DNA from: Phorcus lineatus | Taxonomy: Eukaryota; Mollusca; Gastropoda; Trochida; Trochidae | Reading direction: 5' to 3' | DNA: 64,000 bases | Assembly: GCA_921293015.1 (NCBI GenBank) | Contig: OV121086.1 | Coordinates: 42,425,402-42,489,401 of the forward strand | Shown: positions 24,207-38,272 of the stretch, one piece after another | Layout: every line of letters begins with the position of its first letter | Numbering within the stretch: the stretch's first letter is position 1 | The notes under the pieces: generated by a model | Database searches by the model: none | What the model was told of the DNA's origin: nothing | The model's input: only the letters and a program-made list of their open reading frames with translations | Program-made: the position numbers and the translations under genes

Positions 24207-26338
24207 AAGCTCGAATCTGGAGCCCAAACGAAAAATCCGACTGAAAATTTGTTTTGCTCAATCGATAGAACACATTGTAATGTACATTCGATAGAACACA
24301 TTGTGATGTACATTTGATGAAAGTTTGGTTTGGAAATATGCATTTTTTAAAAATTTATCGTGCTCGGTACAACATAATGCATATTTTCGACTTAGTCTTT
24401 TTCCGCGATTTTGGTCAAAATCGGCTATTTGTAAGTGGTTAAGCTCGAATCTGGAGCCCAAACGAAAAATCCGACTGAAAATTTGTTTTGCTCAATCGAT
24501 AGAACACATTGTGATGTACATTTAAAGAAAGTTTGGTTTGGAAATATGCATTTTTAAGAAAGTTATCGTGCTCGGTACAACAATATGCATATTTTCGACT
24601 TAGTCTTTTTCCGCGATTTTGGTCAAAATCGGCTATTTGTAAGTGGTTAAGCTCGAATCTAGAGCCCAAACGAAAAATCCGACTGAAAATTTGTTTTGCT
24701 CAATCGATAGAACACATTGTGATGTACATTTGATGAAAGTTTGGTTTGGAAATATGCATTTTTAAGAAAGTTATCGTGCTCGGTACAACAATATGCATAT
24801 TTTCGACTTAGTCTTTTTCCGCGATTTTGGTCAAAATCGGTTATTTGTAAGTGGTTAAGCTCGAATCTGGAGCCCAAACGAAAAATCTGACTGAAAATTT
24901 GTTTTGCTCAATCGATAGAACACATTGTGATGTACATTTGATGAAAGTTTGGTTTGGAAATATGCATTTTTAAGAAAGTTATCGTGCTCGGTACAACATA
25001 ATGCATATTTTCGACTTAGTCTTTTTCCGCGATTTTGGTCAAAATCGGCTATTTGTAAGTGGTCAAGCTCGAATCTGGAGCCCAAACGAAAAATCCGACT
25101 GAAAATTTGTTTTGCTCAATCGATAGAACACATTGTGATGTACATTTGATAGAACACATTGTGATGTACATTTGATGAAAGTTTGGTTTGGAAATATGCA
25201 TTTTTAAGAAAGTTATCCTGCTCGGTACAACATAATGCATATTTTCGACTTAGTCTTTTTCCGCGATTTTGGTCAAAATCGGCTATTTGTAAGTGGTTAA
25301 GCTCGAATCTGGAGCCCAAACGAAAAATCCGACTGAAAATTTGTTTTGCTCAATCGATAGAACACATTGTGATGTACATTTGATGAAAGTTTGGTTTGGA
25401 AATATGCATTTTTAAGAAAGTTATCCTGCTCGGTACAACATAATGCATATTTTCGACTTAGTCTTTTTCCGCGATTTTGGTCAAAATCGGCTATTTGTAA
25501 GTGGTTAAGCTCGAATCTGGAGCCCAAACGAAAAATCCGACTGAAAATTTGTTTTGCTCAATCGATAGAACACATTGTGATGTACATTTGATGAAAGTTT
25601 GGTTTGGAAATATGCATTTTTAAGAAAGTTATCCTGCTCGGTACAACATAATGCATATTTTCGACTTAGTCTTTTTCCGCGATTGTGGTCAAAATCGGTT
25701 ATTTGTAAATGGTTAAGCTCGAATCTGGAGCCCAAACGAAAAATCCGACTGAAAATTTGTTTTGCTCAATCGATAGAACACATTGTGATGTACATTTGAT
25801 GAAAGTTTGGTTTGGAAATATGCATTTTTAAGAAAGTTATCGTGCTCGGTACAACATAATGCATATTTTCGACTTAGTCTTTTTCCGCGATTTTGGTCAA
25901 AATCGGCTATTTGTAAGTGGTTAAGCTCGAATCTGGAGCCCAAACGAAAAATCCGACTGAAAATTTGTTTTGCTCAATCGATAGAACACATTGTGATGTA
26001 CATTTGATGAAAGTTTGGTTTGGAAATATGCATTTTTAAGAAAGTTAACCTGCTCGGTACAACATAATGCATATTTTCGACTTAGTCTTTTTCCGCGATT
26101 TTGGTCAAAATCGGTTATTTGTAAGTGGTTAAGCTCGAATCTGGAGCCCAAACGAAAAATCCGACTGAAAATTTGTTTTGCTCAATCGATAGAACACATT
26201 GTGATGTACATTTGATGAAAGTTTGGTTTGGAAATATGCATTTTTAAGAAAGTTATCCTGCTCGGTACAACATAATGCATATTTTCGACTTAGTCTTTTT
26301 CGACGATTGTGGTCAAAATCGGCTATTTGTAAGTGGTC
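24207..26338. repeat. Third, incomplete higher-order repeat copy and flank
   Basis: Monomers 24207, 24441, 24649, 24857 and 25065 follow half A in order. At 25299 the order departs: 'atcctgctcgg' monomers with 'ggctat' continue, followed by changes not seen in the full copies (gattgtggtc near 25,685, 'gtaaatggtt' near 25,706, and 'ttcgacgattgtgg' near 26,301). The block ends with a 'ggtcaag' junction into the type C monomer at 26339. Confidence 0.82.
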
Positions 26339-29300
26339 AAGCTCGAATCTGGAGCCCAAACGAAAAATCCGACTGAAAATTTGTTTTGCTCAATCGATAG
26401 AACACATTGTAATGTACATTCGATAGAACACATTGTGATGTACATTTGATGAAAGTTTGGTTTGGAAATATGCATTTTTTAAAAATTTATCGTGCTCGGT
26501 ACAACATAATGCATATTTTCGACTTAGTCTTTTTCCGCGATTTTGGTCAAAATCGGCTATTTGTAAGTGGTTAAGCTCGAATCTGGAGCCCAAACGAAAA
26601 ATCCGACTGAAAATTTGTTTTGCTCCATCGATAGAACACATTGTGATGTACATTTAAAGAAAGTTTGGTTTGGAAATATGCATTTTTAAGAAAGTTATCG
26701 TGCTCGGTACAACAATATGCATATTTTCGACTTAGTCTTTTTCCGCGATTTTGGTCAAAATCGGTTATTTGTAAGTGGTTAAGCTCGAATCTGGAGCCCA
26801 AACGAAAAATCCGACTGAAAATTTGTTTTGCTCAATCGATAGAACACATTGTGATGTACATTTGATGAAAGTTTGGTTTGGAAATATGCATTTTTTAAAA
26901 ATTTATCGTGCTCGGTACAACATAATGCATATTTTCGACTTAGTCTTTTTCCGCGATTTTGGTCAAAATCGGCTATTTGTAAGTGGTTAAGCTCGAATCT
27001 GGAGCCCAAACGAAAAGTCCGACTGAAAATTTGTTTTGCTCCATCGATAGAACACATTGTGATGTACATTTAATAAAAGTTTGGTTTGGAAATATGCATT
27101 TTTAAGAAAGTTATCGTGCTCGGTACAACAATATGCATATTTTTGACTTAGTCTTTTTCCGCGATTTTGGTCAAAATTGGTTATTTGTAAGTGGTTAAGC
27201 TCGAATCTGGAGCCCAAACGAAAAATCCGACTGAAAATTTGTTTTGCTCAATCGATAGAACACATTGTGATGTACATTTGATGAAAGTTTGGTTTGGAAA
27301 TATGCATTTTTAAGAAAGTTATCGTGCTCGGTACAGCATAATGCATATTTTCGACTTAGTCTTTTTCCGCGATTTTGGTCAAAATCGGTTATTTGTAAGT
27401 GGTTAAGCTCGAATCTGGAGCCCAAACGAAAAATCCGACTGAAAATTTGTTTTGCTCAATCGATAGAACACATTGTGATGTACATTTGATGAAAGTTTGG
27501 TTTGGAAATATGCATTTTTAAGAAAGTTATCCTGCTCGGTACAACATAATGCATATTTTCGACTTAGTCTTTTTCCGCGATTTTGGTCAAAATCGGCTAT
27601 TTGTAAGTGGTTAAGCTCGAATCTGGAGCCCAAACGAAAAATCCGACTGAAAATTTGTTTTGCTCAATCGATAGAACACATTGTGATGTACATTTGATGA
27701 AAGTTTGGTTTGGAAATATGCATTTTTAAGAAAGTTATCCTGCTCGGTACAACATAATGCATATTTTCGACTTAGTCTTTTTCCGCGATTTTAATCAAAA
27801 TCGGCTATTTGTAAGTGGTTAAGCTCGAATCTGGAGCCCAAACGAAAAATCCGACTGAAAATTTGTTTTGCTCAATCGATAGAACACATTGTAATGTACA
27901 TTCGATAGAACACATTGTGATGTACATTTGATGAAAGTTTGGTTTGGAAATATGCATTTTTTAAAAATTTATCGTGCTCGGTACAACATAATGCATATTT
28001 TCGACTTAGTCTTTTTCCGCGATTTTGGTCAAAATCGGCTATTTGTAAGTGGTTAAGCTCGAATCTGGAGCCCAAACGAAAAGTCCGACTGAAAATTTGT
28101 TTTGCTCCATCGATAGAACACATTGTGATGTACATTTAATAAAAGTTTGGTTTGGAAATATGCATTTTTAAGAAAGTTATCGTGCTCGGTACAACAATAT
28201 GCATATTTTTGACTTAGTCTTTTTCCGCGATTTTGGTCAAAATTGGTTATTTGTAAGTGGTTAAGCTCGAATCTGGAGCCCAAACGAAAAATCCGACTGA
28301 AAATTTGTTTTGCTCAATCGATAGAACACATTGTGATGTACATTTGATGAAAGTTTGGTTTGGAAATATGCATTTTTAAGAAAGTTATCGTGCTCGGTAC
28401 AACATAATGCATATTTTCGACTTAGTCTTTTTCCGCGATTTTGGTCAAAATCGGCTATTTGTAAGTGGTTAAGCTCGAATCTGGAGCCCAAACGAAAAAT
28501 CCGACTGAAAATTTGTTTTGCTCAATCGATAGAACACATTGTAATGTACATTTGATGAAAGTTTGGTTTGGAAATATGCATTTTTAAGAAAGTTATCGTG
28601 CTCGGTACAACATAATGCATATTTTCGACTTAGTCTTTTTCCGCGATTTTGGTCAAAATCGGCTCTTTGTAAGTGATTAAGCTCGAATCTGGAGCCCAAA
28701 CGAAAAATCCGACTGAAAATTTGTTTTTCTCAATCGATAGAACACATTGTGATGTACATTTGATGAAAGTTTGGTTTGGAAATATGCATTTTTTAAAAAT
28801 TTATCGTGCTCGGTACAACATAATGCATATTTTCGACTTAGTCTTTTTCCGCGATTTTGGTCAAAATCGGCTATTTGTAAGTGGTTAAGCTCGAATCTGG
28901 AGCCCAAACGAAAAATCCGACTGAAAATTTGTTTTGCTCCATCGATAGAACACATTGTGATGTACATTTAATGAAAGTTTGGTTTGGAAATATGCATTTT
29001 TAAGAAAGTTATCGTGCTCGGTACAACAATATGCATATTTTTGACTTAGTCTTTTTCCGCGATTTTGGTCAAAATTGGTTATTTGTAAGTGGTTAAGCTC
29101 GAATCTGGAGCCCAAACGAAAAATCCGACTGAAAATTTGTTTTGCTCAATCGATAGAACACATTGTAATGTACATTTGATGAAAGTTTGGTTTGGAAATA
29201 TGCATATTTAAGAAAGTTATCGTGCTCGGTACAGCATAATGCATATTTTCGACTTAGTCTTTTTCCGCGATTTTGGTCAAAATCGGCTATTTGTAAGTGG

Positions 29301-30368
29301 TTAAGCTCGAATCTAGAGCCCAAACGAAAAATCCGACTGAAAATTTGTTTTGCTCAATCGATAGAACACATTGTGATGTACATTTGATGAAAGTTTGGTT
29401 TGGAAATATGCATTTTTAAGAAAGTTATCGTGCTCGGTACAACAATATGCATATTTTCGACTTAGTCTTTTTCCGCGATTTTGGTCAAAATCGGCTATTT
29501 GTAAGTGGTTAAGCTCGAATCTAGAGCCCAAACGAAAAATCCGACTGAAAATTTGTTTTGCTCAATCGATAGAACACATTGTGATGTACATTTGATGAAA
29601 GTTTGGTTTGGAAATATGCATTTTTAAGAAAGTTATCCTGCTCGGTACAACAATATGCATATTTTCGACTTAGTCTTTTTCCGCGATTTTGGTCAAAATC
29701 GGTTATTTGTAAGTGGTTAAGCTCGAATCTGGAGCCCAAACGAAAAATCCGACTGAAAATTTGTTTTGCTCAATCGATAGAACACATTGTGATGTACATT
29801 TGATGAAAGTTTGGTTTGGAAATATGCATTTTTAAGAAAGTTAACCTGCTCGGTACAACATAATGCATATTTTCGACTTAGTCTTTTTCCGCGATTTTGG
29901 TCAAAATCGGTTATTTGTAAGTGGTTCAGCTCGAATCTGGAGCCCAAACGAAAAATCCGACTGAAAATTTGTTTTGCTCAATCGATAGAACACATTGTAA
30001 TGTACATTCGATAGAACACATTGTGATGTACATTTGATGAAAGTTTGGTTTGGAAATATGCATTTTTTAAAAATTTATCGTGCTCGGTACAACAATATGC
30101 ATATTTTCGACTTAGTCTTTTTCCGCGATTTTGGTCAAAATCGGTTATTTGTAAGTGGTTAAGCTCGAATCTGGAGCCCAAACGAAAAATCCGACTGAAA
30201 ATTTGTTTTGCTCAATCGATAGAACACATTGTGATGTACATTTGATGAAAGTTTGGTTTGGAAATATGCATTTTTTAAAAATTTATCGTGCTCGGTACAA
30301 CATAATGCATATTTTCGACTTAGTCTTTTTCCGCGATTTTGGTCAAAATCGGCTATTTGTAAGTGGTT
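26339..30368. repeat. Transition block with the last 234-bp monomers
   Basis: Type C monomers lie at 26339, 27821 and 29927 with no type T between them. Monomers at 26989 and 28055 share two changes not seen elsewhere: 'gaaaagtccgac' (G at 27,017 and 28,083) and 'tttaataaaag'. They lie 1,066 bp apart and so mark a duplication. Monomer 29927 starts 'cagctc' and joins the A/T-rich form to the palindrome form, another hybrid. No gene is present. Confidence 0.85.
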
Positions 30369-33300
30369 AAGCTCGAATCTGGAGCCCAAACGAAAAATCC
30401 GACTGAAAATTTAATTTGCTCCATCGATAGAACACATTGTGATGTACATTTAATGAAAGTTTGGTTTGGAAATATGCATTTTTAAGAAAGTTATCGTGCT
30501 CGGTACAACAATATGCATATTTTTGACTTAGTCTTTTTCCGCGATTTTGGTCAAAATTGGTTATTTGTAAGTGGTTAAGCTCGAATCTGGAGCCCAAACG
30601 AAAAATCCGACTGAAAATTTGTTTTGCTCAATCGATAGAACACATTGTGATGTACATTTCATGAAAGTTTGGTTTGGAAATATGCATTTTTTAAAAATTT
30701 ATCGTGCTCGGTACAACATAATGCATATTTTCGACTTAGTCTTTTTCCGCGATTTTGGTCAAAATCGGCTATTTGTAAGTGGTTAAGCTCGAATCTGGAG
30801 CCCAAACGAAAAATCCGACTGAAAATTTGTTTTGCTCCATCGATAGAACACATTGTGATGTACATTTAATGAAAGTTTGGTTTGGAAATATGCATTTTTA
30901 AGAAAGTTATCGTGCTCGGTACAACAATATGCATATTTTTGACTTAGTCTTTTTCCGCGATTTTGGTCAAAATTGGTTATTTGTAAGTGGTTAAGCTCGA
31001 ATCTGGAGCCCAAACGAAAAATCCGACTGAAAATTTGTTTTGCTCAATCGATAGAACACATTGTGATGTACATTTTATGAAAGTTTGGTTTGGAAATATG
31101 CATTTTTAAGAAAGTTATCGTGCTCGGTACAGCATAATGCATATTTTCGACTTAGTCTTTTTCCGCGATTTTGGTCAAAATCGGTTATTTGTAAGTGGTT
31201 AAGCTCGAATCTGGAGCCCAAACGAAAAATCCGACTGAAAATTTGTTTTGCTCAATCGATAGAACACATTGTGATGTACATTTGATGAAAGTTTGGTTTG
31301 GAAATATGCATTTTTAAGAAAGTTATCGTGCTCGGTACAACATAATGCATATTTTCGACTTAGTCTTTTTCCGCGATTTTGGTCAAAATCGGCTATTTGT
31401 AAGTGGTTAAGCTCGAATCTGGAGCCCAAACGAAAAATCCGACTGAAAATTTAATTTGCTCCATCGATAGAACACATTGTGATGTACATTTAATGAAAGT
31501 TTGGTTTGGAAATATGCATTTTTAAGAAAGTTATCGTGCTCGGTACAACAATATGCATATTTTTGACTTAGTCTTTTTCCGCGATTTTGGTCAAAATTGG
31601 TTATTTGTAAGTGGTTAAGCTCGAATCTGGAGCCCAAACGAAAAATCCGACTGAAAATTTGTTTTGCTCAATCGATAGAACACATTGTGATGTACATTTC
31701 ATGAAAGTTTGGTTTGGAAATATGCATTTTTTAAAAATTTATCGTGCTCGGTACAACATAATGCATATTTTCGACTTAGTCTTTTTCCGCGATTTTGGTC
31801 AAAATCGGCTATTTGTAAGTGGTTAAGCTCGAATCTGGAGCCCAAACGAAAAATCCGACTGAAAATTTGTTTTGCTCAATCGATAGAACACATTGTGATG
31901 TACATTTGATGAAAGTTTGGTTTGGAAATATGCATTTTTAAGAAAGTTATCGTGCTCGGTACAACATAATGCATATTTTCGACTTAGTCTTTTTCCGCGA
32001 TTTTGGTCAAAATCGGCTATTTGTAAGTGGTTAAGCTCGAATCTGGAGCCCAAACGAAAAATCCGACTGAAAATTTAATTTGCTCCATCGATAGAACACA
32101 TTGTGATGTACATTTAATGAAAGTTTGGTTTGGAAATATGCATTTTTAAGAAAGTTATCGTGCTCGGTACAACAATATGCATATTTTTGACTTAGTCTTT
32201 TTCCGCGATTTTGGTCAAAATTGGTTATTTGTAAGTGGTTAAGCTCGAATCTGGAGCCCAAACGAAAAATCCGACTGAAAATTTGTTTTGCTCAATCGAT
32301 AGAACACATTGTGATGTACATTTCATGAAAGTTTGGTTTGGAAATATGCATTTTTTAAAAATTTATCGTGCTCGGTACAACATAATGCATATTTTCGACT
32401 TAGTCTTTTTCCGCGATTTTGGTCAAAATCGGCTATTTGTAAGTGGTTAAGCTCGAATCTGGAGCCCAAACGAAAAATCCGACTGAAAATTTGTTTTGCT
32501 CCATCGATAGAACACATTGTGATGTACATTTAATGAAAGTTTGGTTTGGAAATATGCATTTTTAAGAAAGTTATCGTGCTCGGTACAACAATATGCATAT
32601 TTTTGACTTAGTCTTTTTCCGCGATTTTGGTCAAAATTGGTTATTTGTAAGTGGTTAAGCTCGAATCTGGAGCCCAAACGAAAAATCCGACTGAAAATTT
32701 GTTTTGCTCAATCGATAGAACACATTGTGATGTACATTTGATGAAAGTTTGGTTTGGAAATATGCATTTTTAAGAAAGTTATCGTGCTCGGTACAGCATA
32801 ATGCATATTTTCGACTTAGTCTTTTTCCGCGATTTTGGTCAAAATCGGTTATTTGTAAGTGGTTAAGCTCGAATCTGGAGCCCAAACGAAAAATCCGACT
32901 GAAAATTTGTTTTGCTCAATCGATAGAACACATTGTGATGTACATTTGATGAAAGTTTGGTTTGGAAATATGCATTTTTTAAAAATTTATCGTGCTCGGT
33001 ACAACATAATGCATATTTTCGACTTAGTCTTTTTCCGCGATTTTGGTCAAAATCGGCTATTTGTAAGTGGTTAAGCTCGAATCTGGAGCCCAAACGAAAA
33101 ATCCGACTGAAAATTTAATTTGCTCCATCGATAGAACACATTGTGATGTACATTTAATGAAAGTTTGGTTTGGAAATATGCATTTTTAAGAAAGTTATCG
33201 TGCTCGGTACAACAATATGCATATTTTTGACTTAGTCTTTTTCCGCGATTTTGGTCAAAATTGGTTATTTGTAAGTGGTTAAGCTCGAATCTGGAGCCCA

Positions 33301-33696
33301 AACGAAAAATCCGACTGAAAATTTGTTTTGCTCAATCGATAGAACACATTGTGATGTACATTTCATGAAAGTTTGGTTTGGAAATATGCATTTTTTAAAA
33401 ATTTATCGTGCTCGGTACAACATAATGCATATTTTCGACTTAGTCTTTTTCCGCGATTTTGGTCAAAATCGGCTATTTGTAAGTGGTTAAGCTCGAATCT
33501 GGAGCCCAAACGAAAAATCCGACTGAAAATTTGTTTTGCTCCATCGATAGAACACATTGTGATGTACATTTAATGAAAGTTTGGTTTGGAAATATGCATT
33601 TTTAAGAAAGTTATCGTGCTCGGTACAACAATATGCATATTTTTGACTTAGTCTTTTTCCGCGATTTTGGTCAAAATTGGTTATTTGTAAGTGGTT
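30369..33696. repeat. 1,664-bp (8-monomer) repeat, two copies
   Basis: Copies are 30369-32032 and 32033-33696. Both contain two monomers with 'aatttaatttgctcc' (starts 30369, 31409 | 32033, 33073), each followed by a 'tttcatg' monomer (30577, 31617 | 32241, 33281). The copies differ in type at their fifth and eighth monomers (31201 against 32865, and 31825 against 33489), so they have been partly exchanged since the duplication. All monomers are 208 bp. Confidence 0.83.
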
Positions 33697-36600
33697 AAGC
33701 TCGAATCTGGAGCCCAAACGAAAAATCCGACTGAAAATTTGTTTTGCTCAATCGATAGAACACATTGTGATGTACATTTGATGAAAGTTTGGTTTGGAAA
33801 TATGCATTTTTAAGAAAGTTATCGTGCTCGGTACAGCATAATGCATATTTTCGACTTAGTCTTTTTCCGCGATTTTGGTCAAAATCGGTTATTTGTAAGT
33901 GGTTAAGCTCGAATCTGGAGCCCAAACGAAAAATCCGACTGAAAATTTGTTTTGCTCAATCGATAGAACACATTGTAATGTACATTTGATGAAAGTTTGG
34001 TTTGGAAATATGCATTTTTAAGAAAGTTATCGTGCTCGGTACAACATAATGCATATTTTCGACTTAGTCTTTTTCCGCGATTTTGGTCAAAATCGGCTCT
34101 TTGTAAGTGATTAAGCTCGAATCTGGAGCCCAAACGAAAAATCCGACTGAAAATTTGTTTTGCTCAATCGATAGAACACATTGTGATGTACATTTGATGA
34201 AAGTTTGGTTTGGAAATATGCATTTTTTAAAAATTTATCGTGCTCGGTACAACATAATGCATATTTTCGACTTAGTCTTTTTCCGCGATTTTGGTCAAAA
34301 TCGGCTATTTGTAAGTGGTTAAGCTCGAATCTGGAGCCCAAACGAAAAATCCGACTGAAAATTTGTTTTGCTCCATCGATAGAACACATTGTGATGTACA
34401 TTTAATGAAAGTTTGGTTTGGAAATATGCATTTTTAAGAAAGTTATCGTGCTCGGTACAACAATATGCATATTTTTGACTTAGTCTTTTTCCGCGATTTT
34501 GGTCAAAATTGGTTATTTGTAAGTGGTTAAGCTCGAATCTGGAGCCCAAACGAAAAATCCGACTGAAAATTTGTTTTGCTCAATCGATAGAACACATTGT
34601 GATGTACATTTGATGAAAGTTTGGTTTGGAAATATGCATTTTTAAGAAAGTTATCGTGCTCGGTACAACAATATGCATATTTTCGACTTAGTCTTTTTCC
34701 GCGATTTTGGTCAAAATCGGCTATTTGTAAGTGGTTAAGCTCGAATCTAGAGCCCAAACGAAAAATCCGACTGAAAATTTGTTTTGCTCAATCGATAGAA
34801 CACATTGTGATGTACATTTGATGAAAGTTTGGTTTGGAAATATGCATTTTTAAGAAAGTTATCCTGCTCGGTACAACAATATGCATATTTTCGACTTAGT
34901 CTTTTTCCGCGATTTTGGTCAAAATCGGTTATTTGTAAGTGGTTAAGCTCGAATCTGGAGCCCAAACGAAAAATCCGACTGAAAATTTGTTTTGCTCAAT
35001 CGATAGAACACATTGTGATGTACATTTGATGAAAGTTTGGTTTGGAAATATGCATTTTTAAGAAAGTTAACCTGCTCGGTACAACATAATGCATATTTTC
35101 GACTTAGTCTTTTTCCGCGATTTTGGTCAAAATCGGTTATTTGTAAGTGGTTAAGCTCGAATCTGGAGCCCAAACGAAAAATCCGACTGAAAATTTGTTT
35201 TGCTCAATCGATAGAACACATTGTAATGTACATTTGATGAAAGTTTGGTTTGGAAATATGCATTTTTAAGAAAGTTATCGTGCTCGGTACAACATAATGC
35301 ATATTTTCGACTTAGTCTTTTTCCGCGATTTTGGTCAAAATCGGCTCTTTGTAAGTGATTAAGCTCGAATCTGGAGCCCAAACGAAAAATCCGACTGAAA
35401 ATTTGTTTTGCTCAATCGATAGAACACATTGTGATGTACATTTGATGAAAGTTTGGTTTGGAAATATGCATTTTTTAAAAATTTATCGTGCTCGGTACAA
35501 CATAATGCATATTTTCGACTTAGTCTTTTTCCGCGATTTTGGTCAAAATCGGCTATTTGTAAGTGGTTAAGCTCGAATCTGGAGCCCAAACGAAAAATCC
35601 GACTGAAAATTTGTTTTGCTCCATCGATAGAACACATTGTGATGTACATTTAATGAAAGTTTGGTTTGGAAATATGCATTTTTAAGAAAGTTATCGTGCT
35701 CGGTACAACAATATGCATATTTTTGACTTAGTCTTTTTCCGCGATTTTGGTCAAAATTGGTTATTTGTAAGTGGTTAAGCTCGAATCTGGAGCCCAAACG
35801 AAAAATCCGACTGAAAATTTGTTTTGCTCAATCGATAGAACACATTGTGATGTACATTTCATGAAAGTTTGGTTTGGAAATATGCATTTTTTAAAAATTT
35901 ATCGTGCTCGGTACAACATAATGCATATTTTCGACTTAGTCTTTTTCCGCGATTTTGGTCAAAATCGGCTATTTGTAAGTGGTTAAGCTCGAATCTGGAG
36001 CCCAAACGAAAAATCCGACTGAAAATTTGTTTTGCTCCATCGATAGAACACATTGTGATGTACATTTAATGAAAGTTTGGTTTGGAAATATGCATTTTTA
36101 AGAAAGTTATCGTGCTCGGTACAACAATATGCATATTTTTGACTTAGTCTTTTTCCGCGATTTTGGTCAAAATTGGTTATTTGTAAGTGGTTAAGCTCGA
36201 ATCTGGAGCCCAAACGAAAAATCCGACTGAAAATTTGTTTTGCTCAATCGATAGAACACATTGTGATGTACATTTGATGAAAGTTTGGTTTGGAAATATG
36301 CATTTTTAAGAAAGTTATCGTGCTCGGTACAGCATAATGCATATTTTCGACTTAGTCTTTTTCCGCGATTTTGGTCAAAATCGGTTATTTGTAAGTGGTT
36401 AAGCTCGAATCTGGAGCCCAAACGAAAAATCCGACTGAAAATTTGTTTTGCTCAATCGATAGAACACATTGTAATGTACATTTGATGAAAGTTTGGTTTG
36501 GAAATATGCATTTTTAAGAAAGTTATCGTGCTCGGTACAACATAATGCATATTTTCGACTTAGTCTTTTTCCGCGATTTTGGTCAAAATCGGCTCTTTGT

Positions 36601-38272
36601 AAGTGATTAAGCTCGAATCTGGAGCCCAAACGAAAAATCCGACTGAAAATTTGTTTTGCTCAATCGATAGAACACATTGTGATGTACATTTGATGAAAGT
36701 TTGGTTTGGAAATATGCATTTTTTAAAAATTTATCGTGCTCGGTACAACATAATGCATATTTTCGACTTAGTCTTTTTCCGCGATTTTGGTCAAAATCGG
36801 CTATTTGTAAGTGGTTAAGCTCGAATCTGGAGCCCAAACGAAAAATCCGACTGAAAATTTGTTTTGCTCCATCGATAGAACACATTGTGATGTACATTTA
36901 ATGAAAGTTTGGTTTGGAAATATGCATTTTTAAGAAAGTTATCGTGCTCGGTACAACAATATGCATATTTTTGACTTAGTCTTTTTCCGCGATTTTGGTC
37001 AAAATTGGTTATTTGTAAGTGGTTAAGCTCGAATCTGGAGCCCAAACGAAAAATCCGACTGAAAATTTGTTTTGCTCAATCGATAGAACACATTGTGATG
37101 TACATTTGATGAAAGTTTGGTTTGGAAATATGCATTTTTAAGAAAGTTATCGTGCTCGGTACAACAATATGCATATTTTCGACTTAGTCTTTTTCCGCGA
37201 TTTTGGTCAAAATCGGCTATTTGTAAGTGGTTAAGCTCGAATCTAGAGCCCAAACGAAAAATCCGACTGAAAATTTGTTTTGCTCAATCGATAGAACACA
37301 TTGTGATGTACATTTGATGAAAGTTTGGTTTGGAAATATGCATTTTTAAGAAAGTTATCCTGCTCGGTACAACAATATGCATATTTTCGACTTAGTCTTT
37401 TTCCGCGATTTTGGTCAAAATCGGTTATTTGTAAGTGGTTAAGCTCGAATCTGGAGCCCAAACGAAAAATCCGACTGAAAATTTGTTTTGCTCAATCGAT
37501 AGAACACATTGTGATGTACATTTGATGAAAGTTTGGTTTGGAAATATGCATTTTTAAGAAAGTTAACCTGCTCGGTACAACATAATGCATATTTTCGACT
37601 TAGTCTTTTTCCGCGATTTTGGTCAAAATCGGTTATTTGTAAGTGGTTAAGCTCGAATCTGGAGCCCAAACGAAAAATCCGACTGAAAATTTGTTTTGCT
37701 CAATCGATAGAACACATTGTAATGTACATTTGATGAAAGTTTGGTTTGGAAATATGCATTTTTAAGAAAGTTATCGTGCTCGGTACAACATAATGCATAT
37801 TTTCGACTTAGTCTTTTTCCGCGATTTTGGTCAAAATCGGCTCTTTGTAAGTGATTAAGCTCGAATCTGGAGCCCAAACGAAAAATCCGACTGAAAATTT
37901 GTTTTGCTCAATCGATAGAACACATTGTGATGTACATTTGATGAAAGTTTGGTTTGGAAATATGCATTTTTTAAAAATTTATCGTGCTCGGTACAACATA
38001 ATGCATATTTTCGACTTAGTCTTTTTCCGCGATTTTGGTCAAAATCGGCTATTTGTAAGTGGTTAAGCTCGAATCTGGAGCCCAAACGAAAAATCCGACT
38101 GAAAATTTGTTTTGCTCCATCGATAGAACACATTGTGATGTACATTTAATGAAAGTTTGGTTTGGAAATATGCATTTTTAAGAAAGTTATCGTGCTCGGT
38201 ACAACAATATGCATATTTTTGACTTAGTCTTTTTCCGCGATTTTGGTCAAAATTGGTTATTTGTAAGTGGTT
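33697..38272. repeat. Early copies of the 2,496-bp repeat
   Basis: Ten monomers at 33697-35776 match 36193-38272 at an offset of 2,496 bp. The order is an acagcat monomer, a 'ggctcttt...gtgatt' monomer, an A/T-rich form, a 'ctccatcg' monomer, a palindrome form, an 'atctagagccc' monomer, a 'gttaacctgctcgg' monomer, and the cycle again. The match ends where 35777 (tttcatg type) faces 38273 (acagcat type). Confidence 0.83.
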
